Assembly (NCBI GenBank): GCA_963727235.1
Contig: CAVSFZ010000016.1
Span: forward strand, 53,790 to 117,789
Reading direction: 5' to 3'
Length of the DNA stretch: 64,000 nucleotides
Source: CAVPTL01 sp963727235
GTDB taxonomy: Bacteria > Actinomycetota > Thermoleophilia > Gaiellales > JAICJC01
Below the pieces are notes generated by a model. That model ran no database searches, was not told the DNA's origin, and saw only the letters and a list, made by a program, of their open reading frames with translations. Positions 57,584-64,000 of the stretch are shown piece by piece. Position 1 is the first letter of the stretch, and each line of letters opens with the position of its first letter. A program made the translations under genes and the position numbers.

Positions 57584-58532
57584 CCGGCATCCGCACCGGG
57601 ATCAGGTGCAGTGCCGCGATCGTCACCCACAGCACCACCAGGCCCACGTACTGCCAGAAATCGATGGTGACTCCGAGGTACAGGTAGTTCACGACCAGTG
57701 CGGTTGCGGGGAAGGCCAGCTCGGCAAAGGTCGCGACCGGCGCCGGCGTGGTTCGCAGTCCGCGGTAGTACAGCAGCAGTGCCAATAACCCTGGGAAGAG
57801 CGCCAGCAGCAGCAGCCGCAGCCAGTCTCCACCGCCGGTCGCGGGCGGCGTGAGCTCGCCGCCGCCGCGCACCAGCACCAGGAACACCAGGAACGGCAGC
57901 GCCAGCACGAATCGCATGCTGGTGACCATGTTGGGATCGATCTGGCGCAGAGCGCGCCGGCCGAAGGCCGTCGCCGATCCCCACAGCGCCGCCGCCACCA
58001 GCGCCAGGAGTGCCGCCTTGCCGCGGTTGTCCGAGAAGCCCTCGGCGGGTGCTGTCCAGCCGAACGACAGCAGGTAGGTGCCAATCGCCGCCGGCACGAA
58101 CACGGCGATGATCAGCGGTCGCGGCACCTCTCTGACCACGATCGCCGCGGCTGCGATCGCCCACAGCGGCTGGGTCTTTTGCAGCAGCACGACGACGTTG
58201 GGGTTGCCGTACTCAAACGCGGTGGTGAACGCCAGGGTGGCCAGCGCCGACCCGCCCCAGGCGATCACGATCAGCGACAGCCAGCCCATCCGGTCGAGCT
58301 TGCGCAGCTGGGTTCGATGGCGGACAACGAACGCGGCCACGCACGCCACCAGGATCACGTGCTCGTACAGCACGATCGTCCAGGGCGACCAGGTATCGAC
58401 CAGCGGTTGGCGCAGCGCACCGTCAGTTCCCCACAGCGCTGCACCCGCGGCCACCAGGAAGATTCCGGCGATTGGTGCGTAGCGAATCGCCAAGCCGGAG
58501 GTGAACGATTTGGAGGATGGGTGGGTCGTCAT
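57534..58532 (-). CDS. EamA/DMT-superfamily permease
   Basis: A 332-aa transporter with ten helices in two EamA repeats (GIFLVAAGAALWGTDGALRQP ... AIAAAAIVVREVP, and LLALVAAALWGSATAFGRRALRQ ... GVTIDFWQYVGLVVLWVTIA). Such proteins export amino acids or metabolites; the substrate is not evident. ATG 58532 is favoured; ATG 58562 would overlap the divergent cofD. The 3' end overlaps the LLM gene by 50 nt. Confidence 0.9.
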   Translation of the reverse strand: MTTHPSSKSFTSGLAIRYAPIAGIFLVAAGAALWGTDGALRQPLVDTWSPWTIVLYEHVILVACVAAFVVRHRTQLRKLDRMGWLSLIVIAWGGSALATLAFTTAFEYGNPNVVVLLQKTQPLWAIAAAAIVVREVPRPLIIAVFVPAAIGTYLLSFGWTAPAEGFSDNRGKAALLALVAAALWGSATAFGRRALRQIDPNMVTSMRFVLALPFLVFLVLVRGGGELTPPATGGGDWLRLLLLALFPGLLALLLYYRGLRTTPAPVATFAELAFPATALVVNYLYLGVTIDFWQYVGLVVLWVTIAALHLIPVRMPVRPTVSRATPAASPAS

Positions 58533-58560
58533 CGAGCGCTCGGCGGCATGATACGCATCC

Positions 58561-59508
58561 ATGGACGTCCGACCGATCACGGTGCTCGCAGGTGGGGTGG
58601 GTGCTGCTCGCTTCCTCCAAGGTGTGGTGGACGTGGTGCCGGCCACCGATGTCACCGCCGTCGGCAACGTGGGCGACGATCTCGAGATCTACGGGCTGCA
58701 CGTCTCCCCCGATCTGGACACGGTGCTGTACACGCTCACCGGCTGGATCGACGAGCAGAAGGGCTGGGGGGTGCGCGGCGACAGCGCCCGGGCGCTGGAG
58801 CGTGCTCGTGCGCTGGGTGCTCCGGCCTGGTTCTGGCTGGGCGACCTGGACATCGGCCTGCACCTGGCCCGCACCGAGCGGCTGCGACGGGGTGAGCCGC
58901 TGAGCGCGGTCACTGCGGAGCTTTCCCGGGCGCTGGGGCTGGAGCTGCGGCTGCTGCCGAGCACCGATGACCGCCTGCGAACGATGATCGCGACTCCCGC
59001 CGGCGAGCTCGACTTCCAAACCTATTACGTCGGTCGCCACCACAGCGATACGGTCACCGGCCTGCGCTACGACGGTGCCGACTCGGCGCGGCCGGGTGCG
59101 GGTGTGATCGAGGCGCTCACGGATGCGCGCGCAATCCTGATCGCGCCGTCCAATCCTCTGATCTCGATCGACCCGATCCTGGCGGTGCCCGGCGTGCGCG
59201 AGGCGCTCCGGGTGCGCACGGTGCCGTGTGTCGCGGTCAGCCCCATCGTGGACGGCGCGGCTCTGCGCGGGCCTGCTGCCGACATGATGCGATCACTCGG
59301 ACATGACGTCTCCCCCGCGGGAGTGGCCGCCCACTACCGCGGCCTGATCGACGCGATCGTGATCGACACTGCCGATCACGCCCTGGCCGCCGCGATCGAG
59401 GCCGACGGTACCCGGGCGGTCGTGACCGACACGGTCATGCGCGATTCCCAGACCCGGGCAAAGCTGGCCCGCGTGGCACTGGCGGCCGCGGGGATCGAGC
59501 CGGCATGA
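58561..59508 (+). CDS. cofD: 2-phospho-L-lactate transferase (F420 biosynthesis)
   Basis: A 315-aa CofD/FbiA enzyme that joins the lactyl (or PEP) phosphoguanosine group to Fo. The N-terminal ITVLAGGVGAARFLQG loop, AVGNVGDDLEIYGLHVSPDLDTVLYTL, QTYYVGRHHSD and LIAPSNPLISIDPILAVPG blocks are the family signatures. It is coupled to cofE by a 4-nt overlap. The start codon directly abuts the divergent EamA region. Confidence 0.96.
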   Translation: MDVRPITVLAGGVGAARFLQGVVDVVPATDVTAVGNVGDDLEIYGLHVSPDLDTVLYTLTGWIDEQKGWGVRGDSARALERARALGAPAWFWLGDLDIGLHLARTERLRRGEPLSAVTAELSRALGLELRLLPSTDDRLRTMIATPAGELDFQTYYVGRHHSDTVTGLRYDGADSARPGAGVIEALTDARAILIAPSNPLISIDPILAVPGVREALRVRTVPCVAVSPIVDGAALRGPAADMMRSLGHDVSPAGVAAHYRGLIDAIVIDTADHALAAAIEADGTRAVVTDTVMRDSQTRAKLARVALAAAGIEPA

Positions 59509-60236
59509 CGCTCGAGATCACGCCGCTGCTGCTGCCCGGTGAGATCGCCGAAGGCGCCGACCTGGCCGGCTTGGTGGCGGCTGCGGCGCCCGCGCTGGAG
59601 CCGGACGATGTGATCGTGATCGCACACAAAGCGGTGGCCAAGGCGGAGGGCAGGGTGGTCGACCTGGCCGAGGTCGTTCCTTCGCAGCAGGCGATCGAGC
59701 TGGCCGGTGACGACGGTGATCCCCGCCAGCTCGAGCTGGTGCTGCGCGAGAGCCGCCGGATCGTTCGCCGGCGAGGTTCGCTGGTGATCGCCGAGACCCA
59801 CCACGGGTTCATCTGCGCCAGCGCCGGCATCGACCGGTCGAACGCGCCCGGCCCCGACATGGCGGTGCTGCTGCCGCTCGACCCCGATCGGTCGGCGCAC
59901 ACGGTGCGGGAATCGCTGCGGGCGCTCACCGGCCTCGATCTGGCGGTGATCGTGGCCGACACCATGGGCCGGCCTTTGCGAAACGGGATCGTGGGAACGG
60001 CGATCGGCGTCAGCGGGCTCGCGCCCCTGCGCGGCCTGCAGGGAGCGACCGACCCCAACGGCTATGTGCTTCGCACCACCCAGATCGCGATCGCCGACGA
60101 GCTGGCCGCCGCCGCCGACCTGGTGATGGGAAAGCTGGCGCGGGCGCCGGCCGCGCTGATCCGCGGCCTCGACGCTCAGGGCGAGGGGTCAGCGCGGGAG
60201 CTGATCCGAGAGCCCGAGCGCGACCTCTTCGTCTAG
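59505..60236 (+). CDS. cofE: Coenzyme F420-0:L-glutamate ligase
   Basis: A 243-aa ligase that adds glutamates to F420-0. Motifs: VIVIAHKAVAKAEGRVVDL, RQLELVLRESRRIVRR, VIAETHHGFICASAGIDRSNAPG (substrate and metal site) and IVADTMGRPLRNGIVGTAIGVSGLAPL. It has only the CofE half; the C-terminal nitroreductase domain of mycobacterial FbiB is absent, so the F420 reductase step must be elsewhere. The 3' end overlaps cofC by 48 nt on the opposite strand. Confidence 0.96.
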   Translation: MTLEITPLLLPGEIAEGADLAGLVAAAAPALEPDDVIVIAHKAVAKAEGRVVDLAEVVPSQQAIELAGDDGDPRQLELVLRESRRIVRRRGSLVIAETHHGFICASAGIDRSNAPGPDMAVLLPLDPDRSAHTVRESLRALTGLDLAVIVADTMGRPLRNGIVGTAIGVSGLAPLRGLQGATDPNGYVLRTTQIAIADELAAAADLVMGKLARAPAALIRGLDAQGEGSARELIREPERDLFV

Positions 60237-60812
60237 GAGCCCCGCCCGCCGTGCATCCTCGGGCGTATCCACGTCCAGTGCCAGCCCGGGGAGATCCACG
60301 AGCACGGCGGGCAACCCCGCGGCCGTCGCTCGCTGCAGGTGCAGCTGTGCGCTTGCGGCCTCGCCGAAGTTTGGCTGGAGGGCTGCGGCCGGTGCCACCC
60401 ACAGAGCGTTGGTGCCGCCGTCGTGGGCGCGGGCAACCACCACACCCGAGGGCGGGGCGGCGTCGCGCAGCGCACGGAGTTCGGCTGCGGTTACCAGCGG
60501 CAGGTCGCCGGCGAGGTACAGCACCGCGTCCGGTGCGGATGTGAGTGCGACCAGCGCGTGCACCAGCCCGCTGTTCCACGCCAGCCCGCCGTCATCCTGG
60601 TGGCCGATCCCCAGATCGATCGCGAGATCGGCCGCGCCTGGGTCGGAGCTGACCAGCGTCACCGGTCCGATCTCGGCCTCGCAAGCTGCGGCTACGACCC
60701 GCTCGAGCATGGTGCGCATCAGCGCCCGCCGTCCGTCGGCGGTTAGCTCGGGGGAGAGCCGGGTCTTGGCCTCGTCGAGCCGTTTCAGCCCGATCAGTAC
60801 GGCGGTCGTCAT
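60189..60812 (-). CDS. cofC: 2-phospho-L-lactate guanylyltransferase (CofC/FbiD)
   Basis: A 207-aa nucleotidyltransferase with MTTAVLIGLKRLDEAKTRLSPEL (Lys/Arg nucleotide loop), LVSSDPGAADLA, LYLAGDLPLVTAAEL (metal Asp) and DGGTNALWVAP. It activates phospholactate or PEP with GTP for CofD. ATG 60812 is chosen; ATG 60821 is in frame. It is convergent and overlapping with cofE, and divergent from fgd with a 37-nt gap. Confidence 0.93.
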   Translation of the reverse strand: MTTAVLIGLKRLDEAKTRLSPELTADGRRALMRTMLERVVAAACEAEIGPVTLVSSDPGAADLAIDLGIGHQDDGGLAWNSGLVHALVALTSAPDAVLYLAGDLPLVTAAELRALRDAAPPSGVVVARAHDGGTNALWVAPAAALQPNFGEAASAQLHLQRATAAGLPAVLVDLPGLALDVDTPEDARRAGLLDEEVALGLSDQLPR

Positions 60813-60849
60813 GGCCCGCATGGTAGAGGCCGCGGACTAGAGTCACCGC

Positions 60850-61851
60850 GTGATCACTCTGGGCTACAAGGCGTCGGCCGAGCAGTTCGCCCCGGTCGAG
60901 TTGTTGCGATTCGCGCTCGCGGCCGAGCGCGAAGGGTTCGACTCGGTCGCGATCTCCGATCATTTCCAGCCGTTTCGGCACACCGGCGGCCACTCCCCGG
61001 CCGCGTTGCCGTGGCTGGGCGCGCTGGCGGCGGGCAGCGAGCGGATCAGGATCGGCACCAGTGTGAGCACCCCGACAATGCGTTTCCACCCATCGATGAT
61101 CGCGCAGGCGTTCGCGACCCTCGGCTGCTTCGCGCCGGGCCGGATCTTCCTCGGGGTCGGCACCGGCGAGTCGATGAACGAGGTGCCGCCTCTGGGTATC
61201 GAGTGGCCGGGGTTCAAGGAGCGGCTGGGCCGGCTGGAGGAGGCGATCGAGCTGATCAGGCTGCTGTGGACGGACGACCGGGTCAGCTTCGAGGGTGAGT
61301 ACTACACGACCCAGCGGGCGACCGTGTACGACCGGCCGGACGAGCTGATCCCGATCCTGATCGCCGCCGCCGGGCCGCGGGCGGCGCGGTTCGTCGGCCG
61401 GGCCGGTGACGGCTTCATCACCACCAGCGGGAAGCCGACGGAGCTGTATACCGAGACGCTGCTTCCTGCCGTCGCCGAGGGTGCCGCCAAGGCGGGGCGT
61501 GACCCCGCGGAGCTGGAGAAGCTGCTCGAGGTGAAGGTCTCCTATGATCGTGATCACGAGCGGGCGGTGGCCGAGTGCGCGTTCTGGGCGCCGCTGGCGC
61601 TGCCGGCCGAGGCCAAGCAGGGGGTGCACGACCCGATCGAGCTGGAGCAGCTTGCCTCAGGCCCCGACGTGCACGCCGAGAGCCGGTTCATCGTCTCGGG
61701 CGACCCCGAGGAGCAAGCCGAGCGCATCGGCGCCTACGTGGACATGGGCTTCCGCCACCTGATCTTCCACAGTCCCGCCCCCGACCAGGAACGGTTCCTG
61801 AAGCTCTTCAGCGCCGAAGTACTGCCGCTGCTCCGAGCGCGCTGGGGGTGA
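60850..61851 (+). CDS. fgd: F420-dependent glucose-6-phosphate dehydrogenase (FGD-like)
   Basis: A 333-aa TIM-barrel enzyme that closely follows the mycobacterial FGD layout: LGYKASAEQFAP at the start, ISDHFQPFRHTGGHSP, GTSVSTPTMRFHPSMIAQAFATLGCFAPGRIFLGVGTGE, AAAGPRAARFVGRAGDGFITTSGK and FWAPLALPAEAKQGVHDPIELE. It would reduce F420 with glucose 6-phosphate. The GTG is at 60850. The TGA stop opens palindrome copy 5. Confidence 0.93.
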   Translation: MITLGYKASAEQFAPVELLRFALAAEREGFDSVAISDHFQPFRHTGGHSPAALPWLGALAAGSERIRIGTSVSTPTMRFHPSMIAQAFATLGCFAPGRIFLGVGTGESMNEVPPLGIEWPGFKERLGRLEEAIELIRLLWTDDRVSFEGEYYTTQRATVYDRPDELIPILIAAAGPRAARFVGRAGDGFITTSGKPTELYTETLLPAVAEGAAKAGRDPAELEKLLEVKVSYDRDHERAVAECAFWAPLALPAEAKQGVHDPIELEQLASGPDVHAESRFIVSGDPEEQAERIGAYVDMGFRHLIFHSPAPDQERFLKLFSAEVLPLLRARWG

Positions 61852-61879
61852 ATAAAAGGTGCCAGGCACCTTTTATGCA
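61849..61879. repeat. Palindrome copy 5 (AA/TT variant, one mismatch)
   Basis: A 31-nt inverted repeat, left arm TGAATAAAAGGTGCC, centre A (61864), right arm GGCACCTTTTATGCA; the only mismatch is G instead of T at 61877. It lies between two convergent genes. Its first three bases are the fgd stop TGA, and TAA of the PPOX gene (61875-61873) lies in the other arm. Confidence 0.9.
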
Positions 61880-62271
61880 GCGGCGGGGCCGAGCACGCGC
61901 TGGGGGGCAATGTACCACTTGACGCGGCGCTCGCCGGGTTCGAGGTCGCGGAACGGCTCGCCTTCGTACTTGAAGGCCAGCTCGTCGGCGTGGACAGCGG
62001 CCTCGTCGTCTTCCCGTCGTTCCGCCAGGCCCCGGATCTCGACGTAGTGCTCGTTGTCCTCGTCTGAGGTGATCTCGATGGTGCAGTGCGGGTCGCGCTG
62101 AAGGTTGCGATCCTTGACCCGGCCGGCGGCGGTGTTAAACACCGCGTAGCCGTCCTCGACGTGGATCCACAGCGGCGTCACCTGGATCGAGCCGTCGCGG
62201 TTGAGGGTCGCCAGATGGGCGATCAGCGGCGCCTCGAGCAGAGCGATCGCACCGGGGGGAAGCTCGATCAT
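61873..62271 (-). CDS. PPOX-class F420-dependent oxidoreductase, second copy
   Basis: A 132-aa split-barrel protein: PLIAHLATLNRDGSIQVTPLWIHVEDGYAVFNTAAGRVKDRNLQRDPHCTIEITSDEDNEHYVEIRGLAE, the family's typical N-terminal strands and Lys-Asn-like cofactor contacts (GRVKDRNLQRDP). It probably binds F420 or FMN. The stop codon lies in palindrome copy 5. The start overlaps the LLM gene stop by 4 nt, so the two are co-expressed. Confidence 0.88.
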   Translation of the reverse strand: MIELPPGAIALLEAPLIAHLATLNRDGSIQVTPLWIHVEDGYAVFNTAAGRVKDRNLQRDPHCTIEITSDEDNEHYVEIRGLAERREDDEAAVHADELAFKYEGEPFRDLEPGERRVKWYIAPQRVLGPAAA

Positions 62272-63224
62272 ACGGTTGCCAGCTCCGCCACCAGTTCGTC
62301 TCCGATCAGCTCGACCATCTCCAGGTCAGTGTGGCACAGATGCTGGAACATCACCCGCTCAACCCCCACCTCGGCGAGCCCGCGCAGCTGCTGTGACACC
62401 TCGCCGGTGGTGCCGGCGATCAACTCGTGGCGATGTCGCTGCATCAGCTCAGCGCCGCTGGAAACGTCGGGCATCAGCGCCGCCAGGTTGTCCATCCGCC
62501 GCTCGAGCTCGCGTGCGTCGGAGCCGATCGCGGTGGTCTCGGTCACCGACAGCGGCAGCGTCGCCGGATCCCGGCCGATCGCCTCGCAGGCCCGGTCGAT
62601 CCGGTCGCGCACCGTCCTGCACTCGTCCAGGTCGACCGAGAACACGTTGTACTCCTGCGCGAACCGTGCTGCCAGCGCGACCGAGCGCGGTTTTCCATGC
62701 CCGCCGATGATCACCGGCGGATGCGGCTGCTGCACCGGCTTCGGCAGCGCCGGGCAGCGATCGAGCTGGTAGTGGGCGCCCTGGAACGAGAACTCGTCCT
62801 CGGTCCACTGGCGGGTCGCGATCTCGAGCTGCTCGGCCAGCATGTGCATGCGCGTCCCCAGCGGCGGGAACGGGAAACCGAAGGCCTCGTGTTCCATCTG
62901 ATACCAGCCGGCGCCGAATCCGACTTCGACCCGTCCGCCGGAGATGTGGTCGACGGTGGTGGCGCTGTTGGCGAGCACCGACGGTGGACGGAAGGTGACC
63001 GGTGAGACCATCGTCCCCAGGCGGATGCGGGAGGTGTGGACGGCGATGCCGGCCAGCGTCGTCCACGCGTCCAGCGAGCCGAGACCGATGCGGCCGTCCC
63101 CGGACAGGTAGTGATCCGAGCGAAACAATCCGTCCAGGCCGGCGCGCTCGGTGGCGTCGGCCAGCGCCAGCCATTGGTCCCAGGTGACGTTCTCCTGCCC
63201 CTCCACCATCAGGCACAGCCGCAT
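62268..63224 (-). CDS. LLM-class F420-dependent oxidoreductase
   Basis: A 318-aa luciferase-like barrel: LCLMVEGQENVTWDQW, GLFRSDHYLSG, SRIRLGTMVSPVTFRPPSVLANSATTVDHISGGRVEVGFGAGWYQMEHEAFGF and PPVIIGGHGKPRSVALAARFAQEYNVFS. It is coupled to the PPOX gene and separated by 7 nt from the response regulator gene upstream. The substrate is unknown. Confidence 0.92.
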   Translation of the reverse strand: MRLCLMVEGQENVTWDQWLALADATERAGLDGLFRSDHYLSGDGRIGLGSLDAWTTLAGIAVHTSRIRLGTMVSPVTFRPPSVLANSATTVDHISGGRVEVGFGAGWYQMEHEAFGFPFPPLGTRMHMLAEQLEIATRQWTEDEFSFQGAHYQLDRCPALPKPVQQPHPPVIIGGHGKPRSVALAARFAQEYNVFSVDLDECRTVRDRIDRACEAIGRDPATLPLSVTETTAIGSDARELERRMDNLAALMPDVSSGAELMQRHRHELIAGTTGEVSQQLRGLAEVGVERVMFQHLCHTDLEMVELIGDELVAELATV

Positions 63225-63231
63225 GCTCGGA

Positions 63232-63606
63232 TCAGGCTCCCAGATGCGCGTTTCGAATGGCGTCGATCAGCTCGTCCAGCCCGACGCCCTTCTTGAGGCA
63301 GTTGGAGGCGCCGGCCGCGAGCGCCGCCTCGATCATCTGGGGCTCGTCGTAGGCCGATAGCACCACCACCGGCATCGCCCAGGTCGCGCCGGCGATCCGT
63401 TGGGTGGCCTCGATGCCGTCCACGTTGGGCATGCGCATGTCCATGACCACCACGTCGGGGCGGTTGCTCTCGGCCATCGTCAGCGCCTCCGCGCCGTCGG
63501 CGGCCTCACCCACAACCTGCATCCCGGCCTCTTCCAGCGCATCGCGCAGGACACCCCGCAGGAGTGCGTTGTCCTCGGCGATGACGATCTTGATGTCGGT
63601 GTCCAT
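63232..63606 (-). CDS. Single-domain response regulator
   Basis: A 124-aa CheY-like receiver with KIVIAEDNALLRGVL (acidic pair), VVVMDMRMPNVDG (phosphoacceptor Asp), VVLSAYDEP and a NCLKKGVGLDEL lysine region. There is no output domain. Its partner kinase is not in the window. It may act by protein-protein contact, or pair with an unlinked NarX/HisKA_3 kinase. It lies 7 nt upstream of the LLM gene. Confidence 0.9.
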   Translation of the reverse strand: MDTDIKIVIAEDNALLRGVLRDALEEAGMQVVGEAADGAEALTMAESNRPDVVVMDMRMPNVDGIEATQRIAGATWAMPVVVLSAYDEPQMIEAALAAGASNCLKKGVGLDELIDAIRNAHLGA

Positions 63607-63666
63607 AACTCGCAGGGTCGGAGACCCCGCCGAAACAATACGGGGTTTCGAGCCACCCCGTGAGGA

Positions 63667-64000
63667 TTAGTTCGGTGGGCCGTACAGGCGGTCAACGACC
63701 GCTCCGGCGGCGGCCGCAGCGACCGCCGGTGAACCGCCCCGCGACCGCTCCAAGACGTACACCGCCAGCCAGGAATCGCCGGCGCCGGTGGGATCCTCGA
63801 AGACTGCGCCGCTGGATCCGGTGGTGTGTGCCTGCTCTGCGGTCACCACCACGGAGCCCTCCACGCCCATGGTCAGAGCCACCTCCGGCACTCCCAGCGA
63901 CAGGAGCGACGAGGGATCCAGTCCCCCGCACACCGCCGCCGCCTCCGCCCGGCTGAGCTTCAGCAGTGACGCGCCCGCCACCGCTTCGGGGCCGAATGGG
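63667..64000 (-). CDS. PfkB-family carbohydrate kinase, partial (C-terminal part)
   Basis: The C-terminal 110 residues of a ribokinase-like kinase, cut by the right window edge. The anion-hole and catalytic-base motif is EDPTGAGDSWLAVYVLE, preceded by LLKLSRAEAAAV and VALTMGVEGSVVV, the order of the PfkB signature 2 region. It ends VVDRLYGPPN. The sugar cannot be read. The gap of 60 nt to the response regulator gene has no evident promoter. Confidence 0.85.
   Translation of the reverse strand, partial: PFGPEAVAGASLLKLSRAEAAAVCGGLDPSSLLSLGVPEVALTMGVEGSVVVTAEQAHTTGSSGAVFEDPTGAGDSWLAVYVLERSRGGSPAVAAAAAGAVVDRLYGPPN

Overview
The window is about 64 kb of high-GC DNA with dense, short-gap operons, many ATGA-type start/stop overlaps and mixed ATG/GTG/TTG starts. 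It looks like the chromosome of an actinobacterium. Reasons: a cell-envelope cluster in the fhaA-fhaB-pstP-rodA-pbpA-pknB order typical of the phylum, coenzyme F420 synthesis genes with F420-dependent enzymes, a dCTP deaminase of the DCD-DUT type and A2-type haem-copper oxidases. The stand-alone CofE (no FbiB nitroreductase half) and the gene mix would fit the class Thermoleophilia, but that placement is inference. No phage, CRISPR array or insertion sequence was seen; one ATPase gene (17233-18693) looks like an accessory insertion.

Layout. 1-5.5 kb: nucleotide and GABA metabolism (dcd, gabT), an MFS pump, a lipoprotein. 5.5-15.4 kb (minus strand): ddl and the Ser/Thr kinase-phosphatase/FHA/RodA/PBP cluster, headed by a second kinase with a multi-pass membrane tail. 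15.5-20.6 kb: two membrane proteins, the DUF234-type ATPase and a PhoU-like/Pit phosphate pair. 20.6-26.3 kb: a GAF/HD-GYP protein, then glnA, whose leader has the layout of an ANTAR antitermination target, followed by a HisKA_2 kinase and an ANTAR response regulator. 26.3-30.6 kb: an ABC-F protein and lutABC. 30.9-37.8 kb: two cytochrome oxidase operons facing each other. 37.9-43 kb: stomatin/NfeD, RNase D, a secreted GH99-like protein, tRNA-Arg(CCU). 43-49 kb: a polar amino acid ABC importer with DUF1028, ferritin-like and M20 peptidase genes, then a GT87 protein. 49.4-53.3 kb: a leaderless 58-aa gene with a consensus promoter and a gamma-glutamylation (Puu-like) set. 53.3-64 kb: a MerR-regulated pump, luciferase-like and PPOX enzymes, cofD-cofE-cofC and fgd, ending in a response regulator and a PfkB kinase fragment.

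Two signals stand out. First, the glnA leader (22673-22758) has two adjacent hairpins with hexaloops AACGGC and AACGAC (A at position 1, G at position 4). The second overlaps the 5' arm of an intrinsic terminator, and the matching kinase/ANTAR regulator pair is encoded directly downstream of glnA. Second, five copies of a 31-35 nt palindrome (5530, 26251, 35083, 49661, 61849) share GTGAATAA..GGTGCC arms. The dinucleotide between those two blocks differs almost every time, yet is perfectly complemented in the opposite arm. All lie at gene ends, and several supply the stop codons of the flanking genes.
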